DNA from: Polychytrium aggregatum
Taxonomy: Eukaryota; Chytridiomycota; Chytridiomycetes; Polychytriales
Direction: 5' to 3'
Length of the DNA: 64,000 bases
Assembly: GCF_025602895.1 (NCBI RefSeq)
Contig: NW_026516268.1
Coordinates: 62,001-126,000 of the forward strand
This document shows, piece after piece, positions 11,533 through 21,979 of the stretch. The position numbers and the translations under genes were made by a program. The notes below the pieces were generated by a model. It saw only the letters and a program-made list of their open reading frames with translations, was not told the DNA's origin and did not search any database. Every line of letters begins with the position of its first letter. The stretch's first letter is position 1.

Positions 11533-13077
11533 ATGTCTGCCGTCGAAGCCGTCAAGCAAAAGCGTGCCAAGGCCTACGCCCATCTCGATGAGGCCAAGCT
11601 CGGCTGGTTCCACTTGAGAGCCGTCCTCGTCTCTGGTGCCGGTTTCTTCACCGACCAGTATGACAACTTCATCATCAGCTTGGCCCTGCCCATGATCTAC
11701 CAGGTCTACTACCCCTCGGACCCCTCCATGCTCAAGGCCTCCAACTTCACCAAGCAGTACCCCGACTACGACGCCTGGATGAAGGCCGCCACCCCCTGGG
11801 GTAACTTTGTCGGCCAGGTCGGCTTCGGTTACCTCGGTGACAAGCTCGGCCGCAAGAACATGTACGGTATCGAGCTGATCGTCATCATCGTCTCGACCAT
11901 CGGTTCCGCCTTCTCTGCCAGCTCTGTCCGTGGTGCCAACATCCTCCAGGTCCTTGCCGTCTGGCGTTTCTTCCTCGGTATCGGTATCGGTGGTGACTAC
12001 CCTCTCTCTGCCATCATCACCTCCGAGTTCGCCAACGTCAAGTGGCGTGGTATGCTCATGGCCGCCGTCTTCTCCATGCAAGGTGTTGGTATCCTCGTCG
12101 GTGCCCTCGTCACCCTCGCCACCCTCGCCGCCCTCCAGTCCTACATTGTTGCCGACCCCGCCTACCTCGACCTTGTCTGGCGTATCATGATCGGTTTCGG
12201 TGTCATCCCCGCCATGTCTGCCATCTACTTCCGTCTCACCATCCCCGAGACTCCCCGTTACACCGTTGATGTCATTGGTGCCGTCGACCAGGCCGCCGCC
12301 GATGTCGAGAAGGTCCTCGCCCTCAACTCCACCGCCGATGTCTCCTCCAACTGGAAGGGTGAGGAGGTCGCCGAGACCCGCGCCAACGTCAAGAAGGGTG
12401 GCTTCTGGGCCCACTTTGGCCAGTGGAAGCACGGCAAGGTCCTCATCGGTACCTCCGTCGCCTGGTTCTGTCTCGATGTCGCCTGGTACGGTCTTACCCT
12501 CAACCAGGGCACTGTCCTTACCCTCATCAACTGGAACGGCTCCAACTCGCTCGCCCCCTACGACAACTACTTCCAGAAGACCATTGGCCAGATCATCATT
12601 GTCTCCATGGGTACCCTCCCCGGTTTCATTGTCGTTGTTGCCCTGATCGAGAAGCTCGGCCGCAAGCCCATCCAGCTCCTTGGCTTCGGTGTCATTGCCG
12701 TCTGCCTGTTCATCATCGCCGGTGCCTGGAACACCATCAAGACCAACACCGTCTTCTTCACCATCGTCTACACCATTGCCCAGTTCTTCTTCCAGTTTGG
12801 CCCCAACACCACCACCTTCGTTGTTCCCGGTGAGGTCTTCCCCACCCGCTTCCGTTCCACTGCCCACGGTATCTCTGCCGGTCTCGGCAAGCTCGGTGCC
12901 ATCGTCGGTACCCAGGCCATCAGTGGTCTCTGGAACAGCAGCCCCACCGCTGTCATCTACATCTTTGCTGGTGTTATGGTTGTTGGTGGTGCCTCCACCT
13001 TCCTGATCCCCGAGACCAAGGGCAAGACTCTTGAGGAGCTCTCTGGTGACGACGAGGTCTTCCACACTGATGCTTAA
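11533..13077 (+). CDS. Inorganic phosphate:H+ symporter, Pho84 type (MFS)
   Basis: Intronless, 514 residues, the usual length for the family. A major-facilitator protein of the plasma membrane with two six-helix halves: the first half carries the MFS A motif (GYLGDKLGRKNMYGIE) and the phosphate:H+ symporter signature GGDYPLSAIITSEFA at about residue 153; the second half has EKLGRKPIQLLG, FGPNTTTFVVPGEVFPTRFRS and the terminal PETKGKTLEEL. It would import phosphate with protons. Codon use is extremely biased to C-ending codons, unlike its neighbours, indicating very high expression; the same bias leaves the opposite strand open for 575 codons. The start fits the family N terminus. An AATAAA at 13389-13394 could end the transcript. 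Confidence 0.96.
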   Translation: MSAVEAVKQKRAKAYAHLDEAKLGWFHLRAVLVSGAGFFTDQYDNFIISLALPMIYQVYYPSDPSMLKASNFTKQYPDYDAWMKAATPWGNFVGQVGFGYLGDKLGRKNMYGIELIVIIVSTIGSAFSASSVRGANILQVLAVWRFFLGIGIGGDYPLSAIITSEFANVKWRGMLMAAVFSMQGVGILVGALVTLATLAALQSYIVADPAYLDLVWRIMIGFGVIPAMSAIYFRLTIPETPRYTVDVIGAVDQAAADVEKVLALNSTADVSSNWKGEEVAETRANVKKGGFWAHFGQWKHGKVLIGTSVAWFCLDVAWYGLTLNQGTVLTLINWNGSNSLAPYDNYFQKTIGQIIIVSMGTLPGFIVVVALIEKLGRKPIQLLGFGVIAVCLFIIAGAWNTIKTNTVFFTIVYTIAQFFFQFGPNTTTFVVPGEVFPTRFRSTAHGISAGLGKLGAIVGTQAISGLWNSSPTAVIYIFAGVMVVGGASTFLIPETKGKTLEELSGDDEVFHTDA

Positions 13078-14427
13078 ACGACCACCCCCCCATCTCCTGG
13101 ATACTTCTGTCTTCACCGTTTGTCCGGCCCTCGCCCTCTCCTCGCTTGTCCCAGAGTCCTTTTTTCCTGAAATTCTAGAGTTTTTCCTTTCCTCCTTCCT
13201 GCCAATCGACATGTCCAAAATCCACCACACACGCTCACAACTCCACGCTCCAGCTCGGCTTGATCTGTTCAGTTCTCTCTTTTTTTGTTGAATTCACAAC
13301 CCGACCACATCTCTTGTCTCTCTCTCCACAAAGTGTTTATAGAGTGCAATCCGCAAGTTTTGTACTATAGTTTGATGCCGAATGAATGAATAAACCACTC
13401 TGGGCTCTGAACTTTCTCTCGCTTCCCTGACAATATCGGTGCTTGCTTTTGCTTGCTTGCTCGGGGATGGGATGGTCATTCCTTGCACTTGCTTTGCGAT
13501 GCTGGCTGGCTGGCTGTCTTTCAGTCACGGCGGATGATACCATTCGACCTGGCGGCTTTTCCACCAGGCCGACTCGGCAATCCTCCACCACCCCTCAGAA
13601 CCAGCACGCGCCTCCGTGGGTATTCGTCGCTGCAGCGCTCTGACCCCCCCCCGCCGTCCCATAGTGTTTTCTTGGAGGCGATGACCTTCCACATGGCCTC
13701 CGCCTCCCGCCGTGGCCTGCGATGAGCACATCCCCCTCCCATGTGGCAGTCGAGCGGGGGATGGGGAGGACGGGGTGACTCGGATCGCGCAAGAGTGTCC
13801 GGCCACGCCATGCCATCGCGCCAACGGGTCCTGTTTGTCCGGGAGTGCCGACATCAGGACAAGCACTCCTCATCCACAGGGCACTCCTTTGCAGGGGATC
13901 GAGATCGATGAATATGAAATATGAAATATTCCCGCTGGCTTGCCGGCGTATTTTCTTTCGTTCAACACAAGATGCGGATTGAACAGCGGCCAACTACAAA
14001 CAGCGCAGGCGCAAGAAAGGTAGAGCAGAATCAAATGGGGGGGGGCGGGACGAGATCAAAGCAGTCAAACATGGTGGCTAGTTGCACGGAGAGTCAAGGC
14101 AGAGGCGTGAGAGGAACAAGAGGGTCGAAGGGATCGGGAAGGGCAGGAGCGATGCGGAAATGGGAGGTAGTGGTAGTAGCGATAGAGAGGAAAGGGAGGA
14201 GGAAGGAGAAGAAAGCGCCCAAAGAGAGATATAACATCATCCGAATGAGGGGCCGCAGGTACAAAAGAGGGGTGGCCCGGGGATATGCACTGGATACAAA
14301 CGACATCATGGATGGGTGAGATGCGATGGGGGGCGGAAGGAGCCAGCAGCAGAGGACAAGACTTGGGAGACATGAGGAGGCAACCAGCCGCGATACACCC
14401 GCTCGCAGTCCGCCCTTCTCCTCATCT
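13078..14427. other. Convergent spacer: 3' ends of phosphate transporter and CK2 beta
   Basis: No conserved frame. The left part is pyrimidine-rich 3' untranslated sequence with AATAAA at 13389-13394; the right part (14040-14400) is purine-rich on the plus strand, that is, pyrimidine-rich 3' sequence for the minus-strand CK2 beta gene. Confidence 0.5.
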
Positions 14428-16282
14428 CTACTCGTCATCAAGATACAAATCCCTCACAGGAGGCGGCCTCTTCTTCAGCGGGTCGGGGCGGAATGCCCCC
14501 GTAACGACCTCGCCACGGGGCGTGGGCATGCCCTCTTTCCATCGCAGCCACGTCATTTTCGGGCCGTTGACGGCTCCTTCGTTCAGTCTGAATCCAAAGA
14601 CCTTCGGAACGTAGTAGGCATAGTCCGGGTACGTGACCTTGTCCTTTGGCGAGTGCTCGTCGTCGTCGTCATCATCATCATCATCGTCGTCGTCATCGTC
14701 GTCGTCTTTGTAAAAGTCGTCCACTTCCGAGTCGCCATCGTGGTGGTGGCGATCGTCGGCGCTTTCGGAGCCATCGGAATGATCTGAATCGGATTGGAAC
14801 GGAGACTCGATCGTCAGCTGCTCGATCGGAGGGTCATGCAGCCGCTTGTGGGGCGAATAGAGCGGTGGTATCAGCTCCGGGAACGTGAGAAACAACATAT
14901 GAGGGAAGGTCGTTCCGAAGAAGGCGCCGTCAAAGTTTTGATGCGTGGGCTAGGAGCGGCCCAGGGAGTCGACGGTATGGGGTCGAGTCAAAGGAATCGT
15001 GTAAGGTGGCATGGCACGGAAACGGGGTGGAGCCGTCACATTTTTGAAGCGTCGGCCATGATGGCGTCCGTGCAGTATCATCAATCGCAATACCAGCCAA
15101 GGAAACCCCGATCGGCCAAGAAGCGAGTGCAAGCGGTGAGTGAGTGACGATGCGAGTCATTGCGTGTAAGACAGAAGCTCGAATGTTGCCTCGTCCAACC
15201 CACCAACACACCGACACACCAACACACCGACACACCGACACACCGACACACCGACACACCGACACACCGACACACCGACACCCACAGATACAATTCACCG
15301 CGCGCTCTGGACCGAGCCATCACACCGAGCCGTCTTACCTGTGACGGGAAATACAAGTCCCCACACCGTGGGCAAAACATCTTGACGGTATCGACCCCGA
15401 GCTGGTCCGACGTGCCGCAAGGCACAAGTCCCGAGCCGCCACAGAGCACCCGCGGACAGACCCCAAAGAGCCGGGCCTGGAACTTTTCGCCCATCTGCTG
15501 CAGGCCCTGTTTCGTGAGGATGTAGCGCTGGTGAATCAGACCGTAGAGGGTGTAGGCCGAGTTCTTTGCCAGCTTTTCTTCATGCGCCGACAACGGCGTC
15601 TCTTGTTCCAGGTCCAGGATGATATCCATCGCCTCGCGGTAGTGTGGTACGAGCCACTGCAGACCCGTCAGATTGAAGTCGTCGTAGGCGAACTCTTCCG
15701 CCACTTCGACAAAGATCTCGTGGCCTTGCAGAGCCAAAGCCAAAGCCAAAGCCAAAGCCAAAGCCAAAGCCAAAGCCAAAGCCAAAGCCAGAATCGAGGC
15801 CATGATTAGAGCAGAACATGATAGTAGAGCGTTCGCAGAATAGATCCTTCGCAGATCCGGCCATCCGATCGTCCGAGCAGGCACGTGAAACTGGAGGACG
15901 ACGGCATAGCCAGCAAGCCACGGCGAGGATCCCGACAAAGGGCATACAGCAATCCAACTCGATTGAACCACCAAAGAGCGAGGCATCGCCCAGACTACTA
16001 GCGACTAGGGGGGGGGATAAAAAGCGCCGCGGCAGGAGGCCTACCTTGAAGCGAGCAATACCAGTGGATCCAGCTAATGAACGAGGACCCGTCGCTCGAA
16101 GCATCGTAGATTGACTCGGATTGATCTGGGAGCAGTTTCCACAGTTTCCACAGTTTTCGCAGGTCCAGGTTAGGTCGTTGGCGAGGCAGGGGTTGGACGC
16201 CCAAGATCGTAGGCATCACAGAGGCAGATCGTAGTGATGGCCGACCGGGAGCCGCAGAGACAATCCGGAAAGCGTTAGTCAC
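14428..16282 (-). CDS. Casein kinase 2 regulatory (beta) subunit (3 or more exons)
   Basis: Exon 1 ends at 16045, exon 2 is 15724-15339 and exon 3 is 14949-14428; phases match. CK2 beta hallmarks in order: SWIHWYCSLQ|GHEIFVEV, DDFNLTGL, LYGLIHQRYILT, the zinc ribbon CPRVLC...FCPRCGDLYFPS, then DGAFFGTTFPHMLF and YYVPKVFGFRL. The subunit dimerises, bridges the catalytic CK2 alpha chains and directs substrate choice. Odd point: between TFPHMLF and YVPKVFGF lies an inserted acidic tail with 16 consecutive Asp codons (about 14656-14709), absent from usual family members. Intron 2 holds an 8-bp array and intron 1 a 6-bp array touching the acceptor. The N terminus is uncertain: a branch-like CCTAAC and acceptor TGCTCCCAG just before DQSESIYD suggest that the true exon 1 is shorter and a small 5' exon is missed. 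Confidence 0.92.
15202..15291. repeat. 8-bp tandem array (CACCGACA)n in CK2 beta intron 2
   Basis: About ten copies, a few with CACCAACA, inside intron 2 (15338-14950). Confidence 0.92.
15733..15790. repeat. 6-bp tandem array (GCCAAA)n against the CK2 beta intron 1 acceptor
   Basis: About 9.5 perfect copies. On the gene's strand it reads (TTTGGC)n and stops within 10 bases of the 3' splice site at 15725. Confidence 0.95.
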
Positions 16283-16549
16283 TCTGTTCGACGCACCATT
16301 TCGGAGGAGCCTGCATCCGCAGCAGCTCCGGCTTGGAGCAAACCCAGCAAGAAGATCGATCCCGCCAGCAATTTGTCGCAGCAGAGCCCATCGCCCCCAT
16401 ATTCCGTAGATCGTATCAGCTTCGATCTCGATCTGCTCCGGTACGCTTCGGTGTGCTCCGGCTGTGGCTCATTGCCTTGTCCAAAGTGCCTTCTGCCGCT
16501 TGCTTCTTGCCCTCCGCATCTCAGATTCTGCGTCCTGCGTCCTGTTTGT

Positions 16550-16801
16550 TCATCTCCCCTCCCCTCGACCGAAAGCCCCATCGTTACCATCATCGCTGTG
16601 AGCATCGCCCTCACCGTGGTGGTTGGCAACTTCATGGCTAGCGTGGGCGTGTCCTTGGTTGGCGTGCCCAGAGGCGGTTTGGCGAGCGTATGAGTAAGCC
16701 TGGTTGAATTGTCCGCTCGGCAAGCTGCCCGTCACGACCGTTGGAAGTGAGTAGGCCGGCTGGCCGCGGAATTGCTTGGCGAGCTGGCTGGGATCGGCCA
16801 T
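16550..16801 (-). CDS. Small hypothetical protein, N-terminal exon
   Basis: Frame beginning MADPSQLAKQFRGQPAYSLP with a good start context, rich in Gly, Ser, Gln and His. Open for 83 codons, but a plausible donor (G|GTGAGG after the codons for Asn-His-His) suggests that only about 62 codons are coding; a possible second exon with a basic tail (RRARSKRQKALW) can be reached through an acceptor near 16523. No family was recognised. It lies between CK2 beta and a gene-free stretch, on the same strand as CK2 beta. Confidence 0.3.
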   Translation of the reverse strand: MADPSQLAKQFRGQPAYSLPTVVTGSLPSGQFNQAYSYARQTASGHANQGHAHASHEVANHHGEGDAHSDDGNDGAFGRGEGR

Positions 16802-18227
16802 GGCTGAAGCGGTCGTTTGGTGGTGGAGTTGGGCGGTTGGCTAAAAGAAGACTCTCCCGACGCAACGGTGGAGAGAAGGGGCGATGAAGCAAGGCCCCGA
16901 TTGGATGGACTGGACGGCGATGGGACAAACGTTGGTAGTATCGGCCATGTTCGAGCGGAGTCGGGAACGAACGAATAGAGCCACCGTCAAGCCGATGAAT
17001 GGCCGGCGAGATAGAGCAGGCCGATCCGTATCAGTATCCCCGAATGGTTTGGGCCAGAGCGTATGGGGTTTGCAGAAAGAGGAGGAGGGAAAAGATTAGG
17101 ATGCTGAAGGGATCAACAAAAGGCACCTCCTGAACTGGCAGCAGAAGCAGAGCGCTAGGGATGCAGACGCAGATGCACACAGAGAGCGAGCTGCGGCGAG
17201 TGTGCCTCCAGTGCCTGGTGTTGGACGAGAGGAAGACGGCGAGCGATCGAGTGACGGATGACGAGCGCCAAGGCCACCACAACTGACCAGAAAAGCGGTT
17301 GGGCAAACGGGCGCGACGGCCGAACAGGCGGGGACTTGTGAGCAGGAGGGAGTCTCGGAGGTTGGCGAAGTTCCTGAGCTGGTTCCGGCGACAGCGCCGA
17401 CGGGTGGCCGCTACAGAGGGAGGCGACCGGCGGGGGGCAGGCTTCGGGTTGGCAGCGGCGGGAGGAAATCTACGGCGCAGACAAGATGCAAGAGAGGAGG
17501 AGGAGGCCTGCGACGACGCAACGGGGCACGGCTTTTGAGACCGGGCGTGTTGCTGGCTGGCCAGCGCAGTTTCGGGGTCTGCGGTTTGAGCGATCACCGG
17601 GCCGCCTGTGCAGGATACTTGCTGATGCTGCGTGGGGGCCTCGCCATGCAGCCGGCCACCGACAGCGGACAGGGTCTGCATCGACAGATACTGCATGTCG
17701 ATGGACAGTGCATGTCGATGGGGAATGCATGTCGATGGAGAATGCATATGTCGGTAGTGCTGTGTGGGAACGATGCTGCCGGCAACGAGCTGCATTCCCC
17801 CGACACATCCCACACCCCACTCTGTCGGCACATGTCTCGGCACTAATGTGCTTATTCTCCGACCGAATAGCTGAATGCAGTGGGCATTTGCTGTGCTGGT
17901 ATCTCCAGCATCACAAGTGTATTGCGGCGCTCGGAGGCCCGGCCGCCTGTTTGCCCGATCGGAATAGCATCCCGGCGGCTCGTCCAGCCAAAGGATGAGG
18001 GGAGGACACGCAGCAGTCTATCGGATGCAGGTGAATATGGATTTGGCAGAAATATCAAAAGTGCGCATGGCCACGGCCGGCCGAGGAGATGAATGGGCAA
18101 GGGCTCTCGGGTTCACGTTCACGGCCGTAAGTATGCGCATTCCCGAGTCGGCGGACTGCAATGCCAGTCGGCACGACAAGCATCGCCCGGCGACCCCCGG
18201 ACGCCAATACTGGCCACGGCGGCGGCA
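16802..18227. other. Spacer with tandem repeats, no supported gene
   Basis: One minus-strand frame (about 17843-17031) is open and ends in a hydrophobic stretch but has no conserved motif and reads through a tandem array, so it was not called. The array at 17692-17755 repeats TGCATGTCGATGG. Confidence 0.5.
17692..17755. repeat. Tandem array of TGCATGTCGATGG-type units
   Basis: About four copies of a 16-18 bp unit differing at a few positions, intergenic. Confidence 0.85.
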
Positions 18228-18767
18228 TTACTTTCGCTTGGTAATCTTGCCCGACTTGCGGCCTGCCTTGCTGATGGCCTTGGCCTTCATCTTGCGCTTG
18301 AACTGGTTCTTGTTCATGAACAGTCGCTCCTTCTCCAGCTTGCTCGTCTGGCCGAGCGACTTTGCCTGGCCATCGGTCTGCATGCTCTCGGATGACTCTT
18401 GTTCTCGGTTCGATCGCCGGCCTACCCGCTCGTCCTGCTCTGGCTCTGCGGCCTCGGTCTCCATGGTGGTGTTGGCATCGATGTGGGCAGGCGACTTGAG
18501 TGCCGCCTCGGCCTGCTTTTGAGCCAGCCGCTTCAGTCTCTCGGACTCGACGGGAGCAAACACCTGCAGTACCACGCAGAGCCGGGTTAGCGTCCGCTCC
18601 AGCAACAGCGACGGGGTGGTAATAGCCAACTGGGTCGCGATGATGCCCAAGTTGCCAGTGGATTGCCAGTGCATTGCCAGTGAATTGCCAGTGCATTCGA
18701 CGCTTACGGCAGTTCGCTTGATGGCGCGGAACTTGCGCTTGATTTTCGAGTGGGTGGACTTGGCCAT
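18228..18767 (-). CDS. LLP / DUF2423-type nucleolar ribosome-biogenesis protein (2 exons)
   Basis: Exons 18767-18708 and 18563-18228 give 131 residues. The N terminus MAKSTHSKIKRKFRAIKRTA is the family signature (yeast YBL028C, animal LLPH): a short basic start MAKS-x-RSK-x-KR. The middle is acidic with METEAAEPEQDE and the C terminus is strongly basic (KNQFKRKMKAKAISKAGRKSGKITKRK), including MNKNQFKRKMKAK, which fits nucleolar localisation and association with pre-60S particles. The intron (18707-18564, GTAAGC..CAG) is a multiple of three and has no stop codon, so an unspliced message would still read through and insert 48 residues; the splice is preferred because the intron is repetitive and the family lacks such an insert. 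Confidence 0.85.
   Translation of the reverse strand: MAKSTHSKIKRKFRAIKRTAVSVECTGNSLAMHWQSTGNLGIIATQLAITTPSLLLERTLTRLCVVLQVFAPVESERLKRLAQKQAEAALKSPAHIDANTTMETEAAEPEQDERVGRRSNREQESSESMQTDGQAKSLGQTSKLEKERLFMNKNQFKRKMKAKAISKAGRKSGKITKRK
18648..18698. repeat. 11-bp tandem array (ATTGCCAGTGN) in LLP intron
   Basis: About four copies of ATTGCCAGTG plus one variable base, inside the intron of the LLP gene. Confidence 0.9.
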
Positions 18768-19232
18768 GGCTGCGCCGTTGATCAGATGAGTCGGGCTGGG
18801 GTCGCTCGGGGCTGTGGATTGATGCGGAACGATGCAGTGTCGGGCAAGCAGGACCCGGCAGTCGCTCTGGGGTTATTGGAATCGGAGGTGTCCCAGACCA
18901 GAAACCCGCTGGGCAACAACAAAAAAAAAGTGATTGCGCCACAGCACCGACAGCCTCGCGATCGGCACGACCACTCCAGCTCAGACGCAAGAATCACCCC
19001 GACGATCTCGATGCGAATGCTGCTTCTGAGGACGAGTCTGGCCCGCAAGCGGCTCGCCAGCCAGGCCATCGGCCGCTCCTGTGAGCGATTCTCTGCACGA
19101 GTGGGTCGGTGTGTGCTGGACGCTCATGGCCTTCACTTGGCACACCACAATCATATCCGCTCTGCACCCACACCCACACACCCACACACCAACCCGCATA
19201 CCGCTGCCCGCACTCGTCCGTCGTAAGTAGCC

Positions 19233-19400
19233 ATGGCCACCACCGTTGCCATCGAGGCGCCAGAGTGTGTGTCGGCAGCGCGGCTCGGCTTTCCCATTGT
19301 CCGGGAGGCCGAGATTGACGATGCCACCGACGCGAATTGCTATAACATGGATCCGTTCTTCAACTGCAACGGAGATGGCTCTCCAGGGCGAATCGAAGGC
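19233..19400 (+). CDS. Possible first exon of an unrecognised gene
   Basis: A strong start context (GCCATGGCC) opens a frame MATTVAIEAPECVSAARLGF... divergent from the LLP gene (start 18767). The first 50 residues look protein-like and include YNMDPFFNCNGDG. Beyond about 19400 the frame becomes unlike coding sequence, and from 19794 it runs antisense to the last exon of tubulin cofactor B, so only the beginning is listed. The rest of 18768-19793 has no other supported feature apart from an ACACCCACACAC-type stretch at about 19166-19190. Confidence 0.2.
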
Positions 19401-19793
19401 AGACGCAGTGTCTGCATTCCATGTACTGCTTTGTGCATTGCACTCTCGGCTGTGCTCGCATCGGAGCGAAGAACGCAGCAGCAGTCATCTCGTGAACTTG
19501 CGGCATGCTCGGCTGGCCTGTCCGCAGGACGTGTGCAGCCCAGGATGCTGCGCCAAGTATCAGAGTGTGCTACAGCCGTCGCTCCTGCGAGGCAGGCGGA
19601 AGACGGCTGCGATCAGGAACAAAGTCGGCGAGCACATCCAGATCGGAGAGACAACAATTTTTTTCATCCAAAGAAACCGACTGGATCGAGCCGATTGGCC
19701 AAGCCACAACCTTGCTGCGCACCACGCCGACACTGCCACACATATGCACTGCCACACACTTCCAACAGCATGACATCGATGTCGCTGCCGGTC

Positions 19794-21470
19794 TCACAGC
19801 TCATCGCCAAACAGATCCTCCTCAGGGTAATCGCCAACTTGGACCTTGTTGGGTCTGAGGAAGGCACCGTACTTGTCGGGGCAGGAAAAGTACTGCACAC
19901 CCTTGACGCTAATGGCGCAAGCGAGCGGGAGAATCCACAGTTCGCGGGAAAGACAGGGATCAACGAGGTTGTCAAGATCGGTGGGATCGCAGCGGCTGGT
20001 TCAGTTCGACCAGCCAAAAGGTTCCCCATAGAGTGTCCGAGCGAGCAGCTCAGTCACCCCGACCACTGAAGCGTAACTCGACAAGATGCACTGGAGTGAC
20101 CCTGCTCCTACTCACGTTCCGTTGTGCTTTCCCAAAGGCTCGTCGTACTGAATGCCGACCCAGTACCCGGGCTTGAATTGGGTCTTGCCTGAGTGCAGCC
20201 ATAACAGGGAAGTGGATTCAGCACAACGTGCGGCCCCGTCCAATGTGCGAGATGGGGTGGGATCAAATCGTCGGCTGGAGAGTCCAGAGAGATTGGGGCA
20301 GTACTCACCGACGAATTGGACAGACCCACGCTTTGTCAGCCCTTCCTCGGTAACGACCTCGCAGCGGTCGCCAACAGAGATTCCAGCGGCCTCGTGTTCG
20401 AACTCGTTCTCAGCACCGGCTTCATCGGGCTGAGAGGCCGTCTCGGCGTATTGTCGCAGCTTGTTGCGCTTGAGGTAGTCGCGGAGAGTGTCTGGGTGCA
20501 GGACCATCAATTGTCAAGTCGCAAGCATTGCAAGCATTGCAAGCATTGCAAGCATTGCAAACATTGCAAGGCTGGCGAGGCTGGCAAGACTGGCTCGAAT
20601 CGCATGGCCAGCATGTCACGGATTGCCTGTTGTCGGTCCAGTTCACACGGCGAGCTGCGCGATCTTTCAGCATCTGCGCTGGGAGGGAGGAGATTGCAGG
20701 ATGTCTCTGCACACACCCATGCCTTCGTCTTACCCGATCGCTTGTTGTATTCGTCCTCGGTCAGCTCGAACTTTTTCACCGCAGAGAGATCGGTGTACTC
20801 GCCGCGGACGCGGTGGGGATTCAGGTCTGTGATCTGCCACCGAGGGCAAACGAAACGCAGCCAGAGAGTGCGTTAGCTCCCAAGGCTCTTCAGAACCCGA
20901 TACGGAGCACTGGCCCAGAGGGGGACAACGGCATCTTGGGCAAGCTACCAGCAACGGCCAAATGCACACACCTGCAGACGGGCATAGTCCACGACTGGGA
21001 AGAAGCCCAGCATCTTGGAATCGTCGTCGAGCACACCCATAAACTCGTCGCTCTTGGAGTACAGCGAGACCTTCATGGTGGAGGCAGGCACTCCTGTGAT
21101 GGGCTCCAGCCGTTCCTGGAGCGCCGGGGAGGACAGCGTTAGGGCATGAACGCATGCAATCCTGTCGAGACCCTGGGCCTTCATATGTGCCCTTGGGGCC
21201 GACCTCCAGACATCCGATTCCACTTCGATGGCATTGCATCGCTCGATACAGTGTCGTCTCTGCCGACTCCCCCCCCCAAATGGCTGATCCAGCAGCCCAA
21301 TGTGCCTCGAGCCGGCAGCACGTAGAGACCTTTAGGCTGGCGATGGTGATGGATTTGCTGAAGCGGCGCTCAGAAGTCGCTGCTTCCGACGAGATGAACA
21401 GGGTGACGACCGCGGGACCCAGGCCCGAGATCGACATGTTTCCGGCAAGATCGGTGCTGATGGTGGCCAT
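19794..21470 (-). CDS. TBCB: Tubulin-folding cofactor B (6 exons)
   Basis: Exons 21470-21330, 21115-20972, 20834 or 20833-20734, 20491-20309, 20188-20116 and 19908-19794 (using 20833) join in phase to 251 residues. Residues about 15-95 form the ubiquitin-like domain ([34 protein letters not shown]...), followed by [29 protein letters not shown], and then the C-terminal CAP-Gly domain ([10 protein letters not shown]...[31 protein letters not shown]) and the family's acidic end [13 protein letters not shown] works with TBCE to bind and dissociate alpha-tubulin. The GKHNG loop replaces the usual GKNDG. Intron 3 contains a 9-bp array. The first donor (GTCTCT) is weak but the phase and the protein match support it. 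Confidence 0.95.
20521..20570. repeat. 9-bp tandem array (GCAAGCATT)n in TBCB intron 3
   Basis: Five copies, last one GCAAACATT, between exons 3 and 4 of TBCB. Confidence 0.92.
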
Positions 21471-21979
21471 GACGGCAGGTGTGCTGAGGCAGGTGTGCTG
21501 AGGCAGGTGGGATTGGAGCAGACTTGATCGGCGGCGGCTGGGATGATCAAGACAACGGGGCGGGGAGCGAGGAGCAAGCCGGGCGGCGCTGATCTGGGGC
21601 TGCGGCGACGGCCCATGAGCCCACCAACCCAATCGACGGCCGCCTCCTTCCCATCCAGGCCGCCTCCTTCCCATCCAGGCCGCCTCCTTCCCATCCAGGC
21701 CGCATCCAGCATCTATGTCGCATCCAGCATCTATGTCGCAGCAGCCTCTGGCATCCTGAGCCGCATTGCCAAGAACGAGTCTTTGCTCTCGGTCGGCAGA
21801 TTCGGGGGCGAAGCACCACAGCCCAAAGCCAGCACCCCTCGCCTCCTCGCGTTCGTTCGCTCCTTCGCTCGCTCATTTGCTAGCTTGCTCCATCGCATCA
21901 GCATCGACGACATCTGCCACCAGCAGCACTCTGGCATCGCCCATCTCGCCCCTGAACATTTCCCTCGGCTGCGTTCCGC
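21471..21979. other. Divergent promoter region TBCB / LRR gene
   Basis: 509 bp shared by two divergent genes. It contains an 11-bp AGGTGTGCTG-type duplication at 21476-21510, three perfect 20-bp copies at 21641-21700 and two 18-bp copies at 21702-21737. Confidence 0.6.
21641..21737. repeat. 20-bp and 18-bp tandem arrays in the TBCB/LRR promoter region
   Basis: CGCCTCCTTCCCATCCAGGC three times without mismatch (21641-21700), followed by GCATCCAGCATCTATGTC twice (21702-21737). Confidence 0.95.

Noticed and set aside
11503-13230. 575-codon open frame antisense to the phosphate transporter
   Set aside because: Its Gly/Asp/Glu/Val-rich sequence is what the complement of strongly C-ending codons gives; no motif, and the sense gene is certain.
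15202-15291. Regular short repeats resembling a CRISPR array
   Set aside because: Contiguous 8-bp units without spacers, inside an intron of a eukaryotic gene.
17031-17843. 270-codon minus-strand frame ending in a hydrophobic segment
   Set aside because: Reads through a tandem array, the hydrophobic end is a plain pyrimidine-rich translation, no motif.
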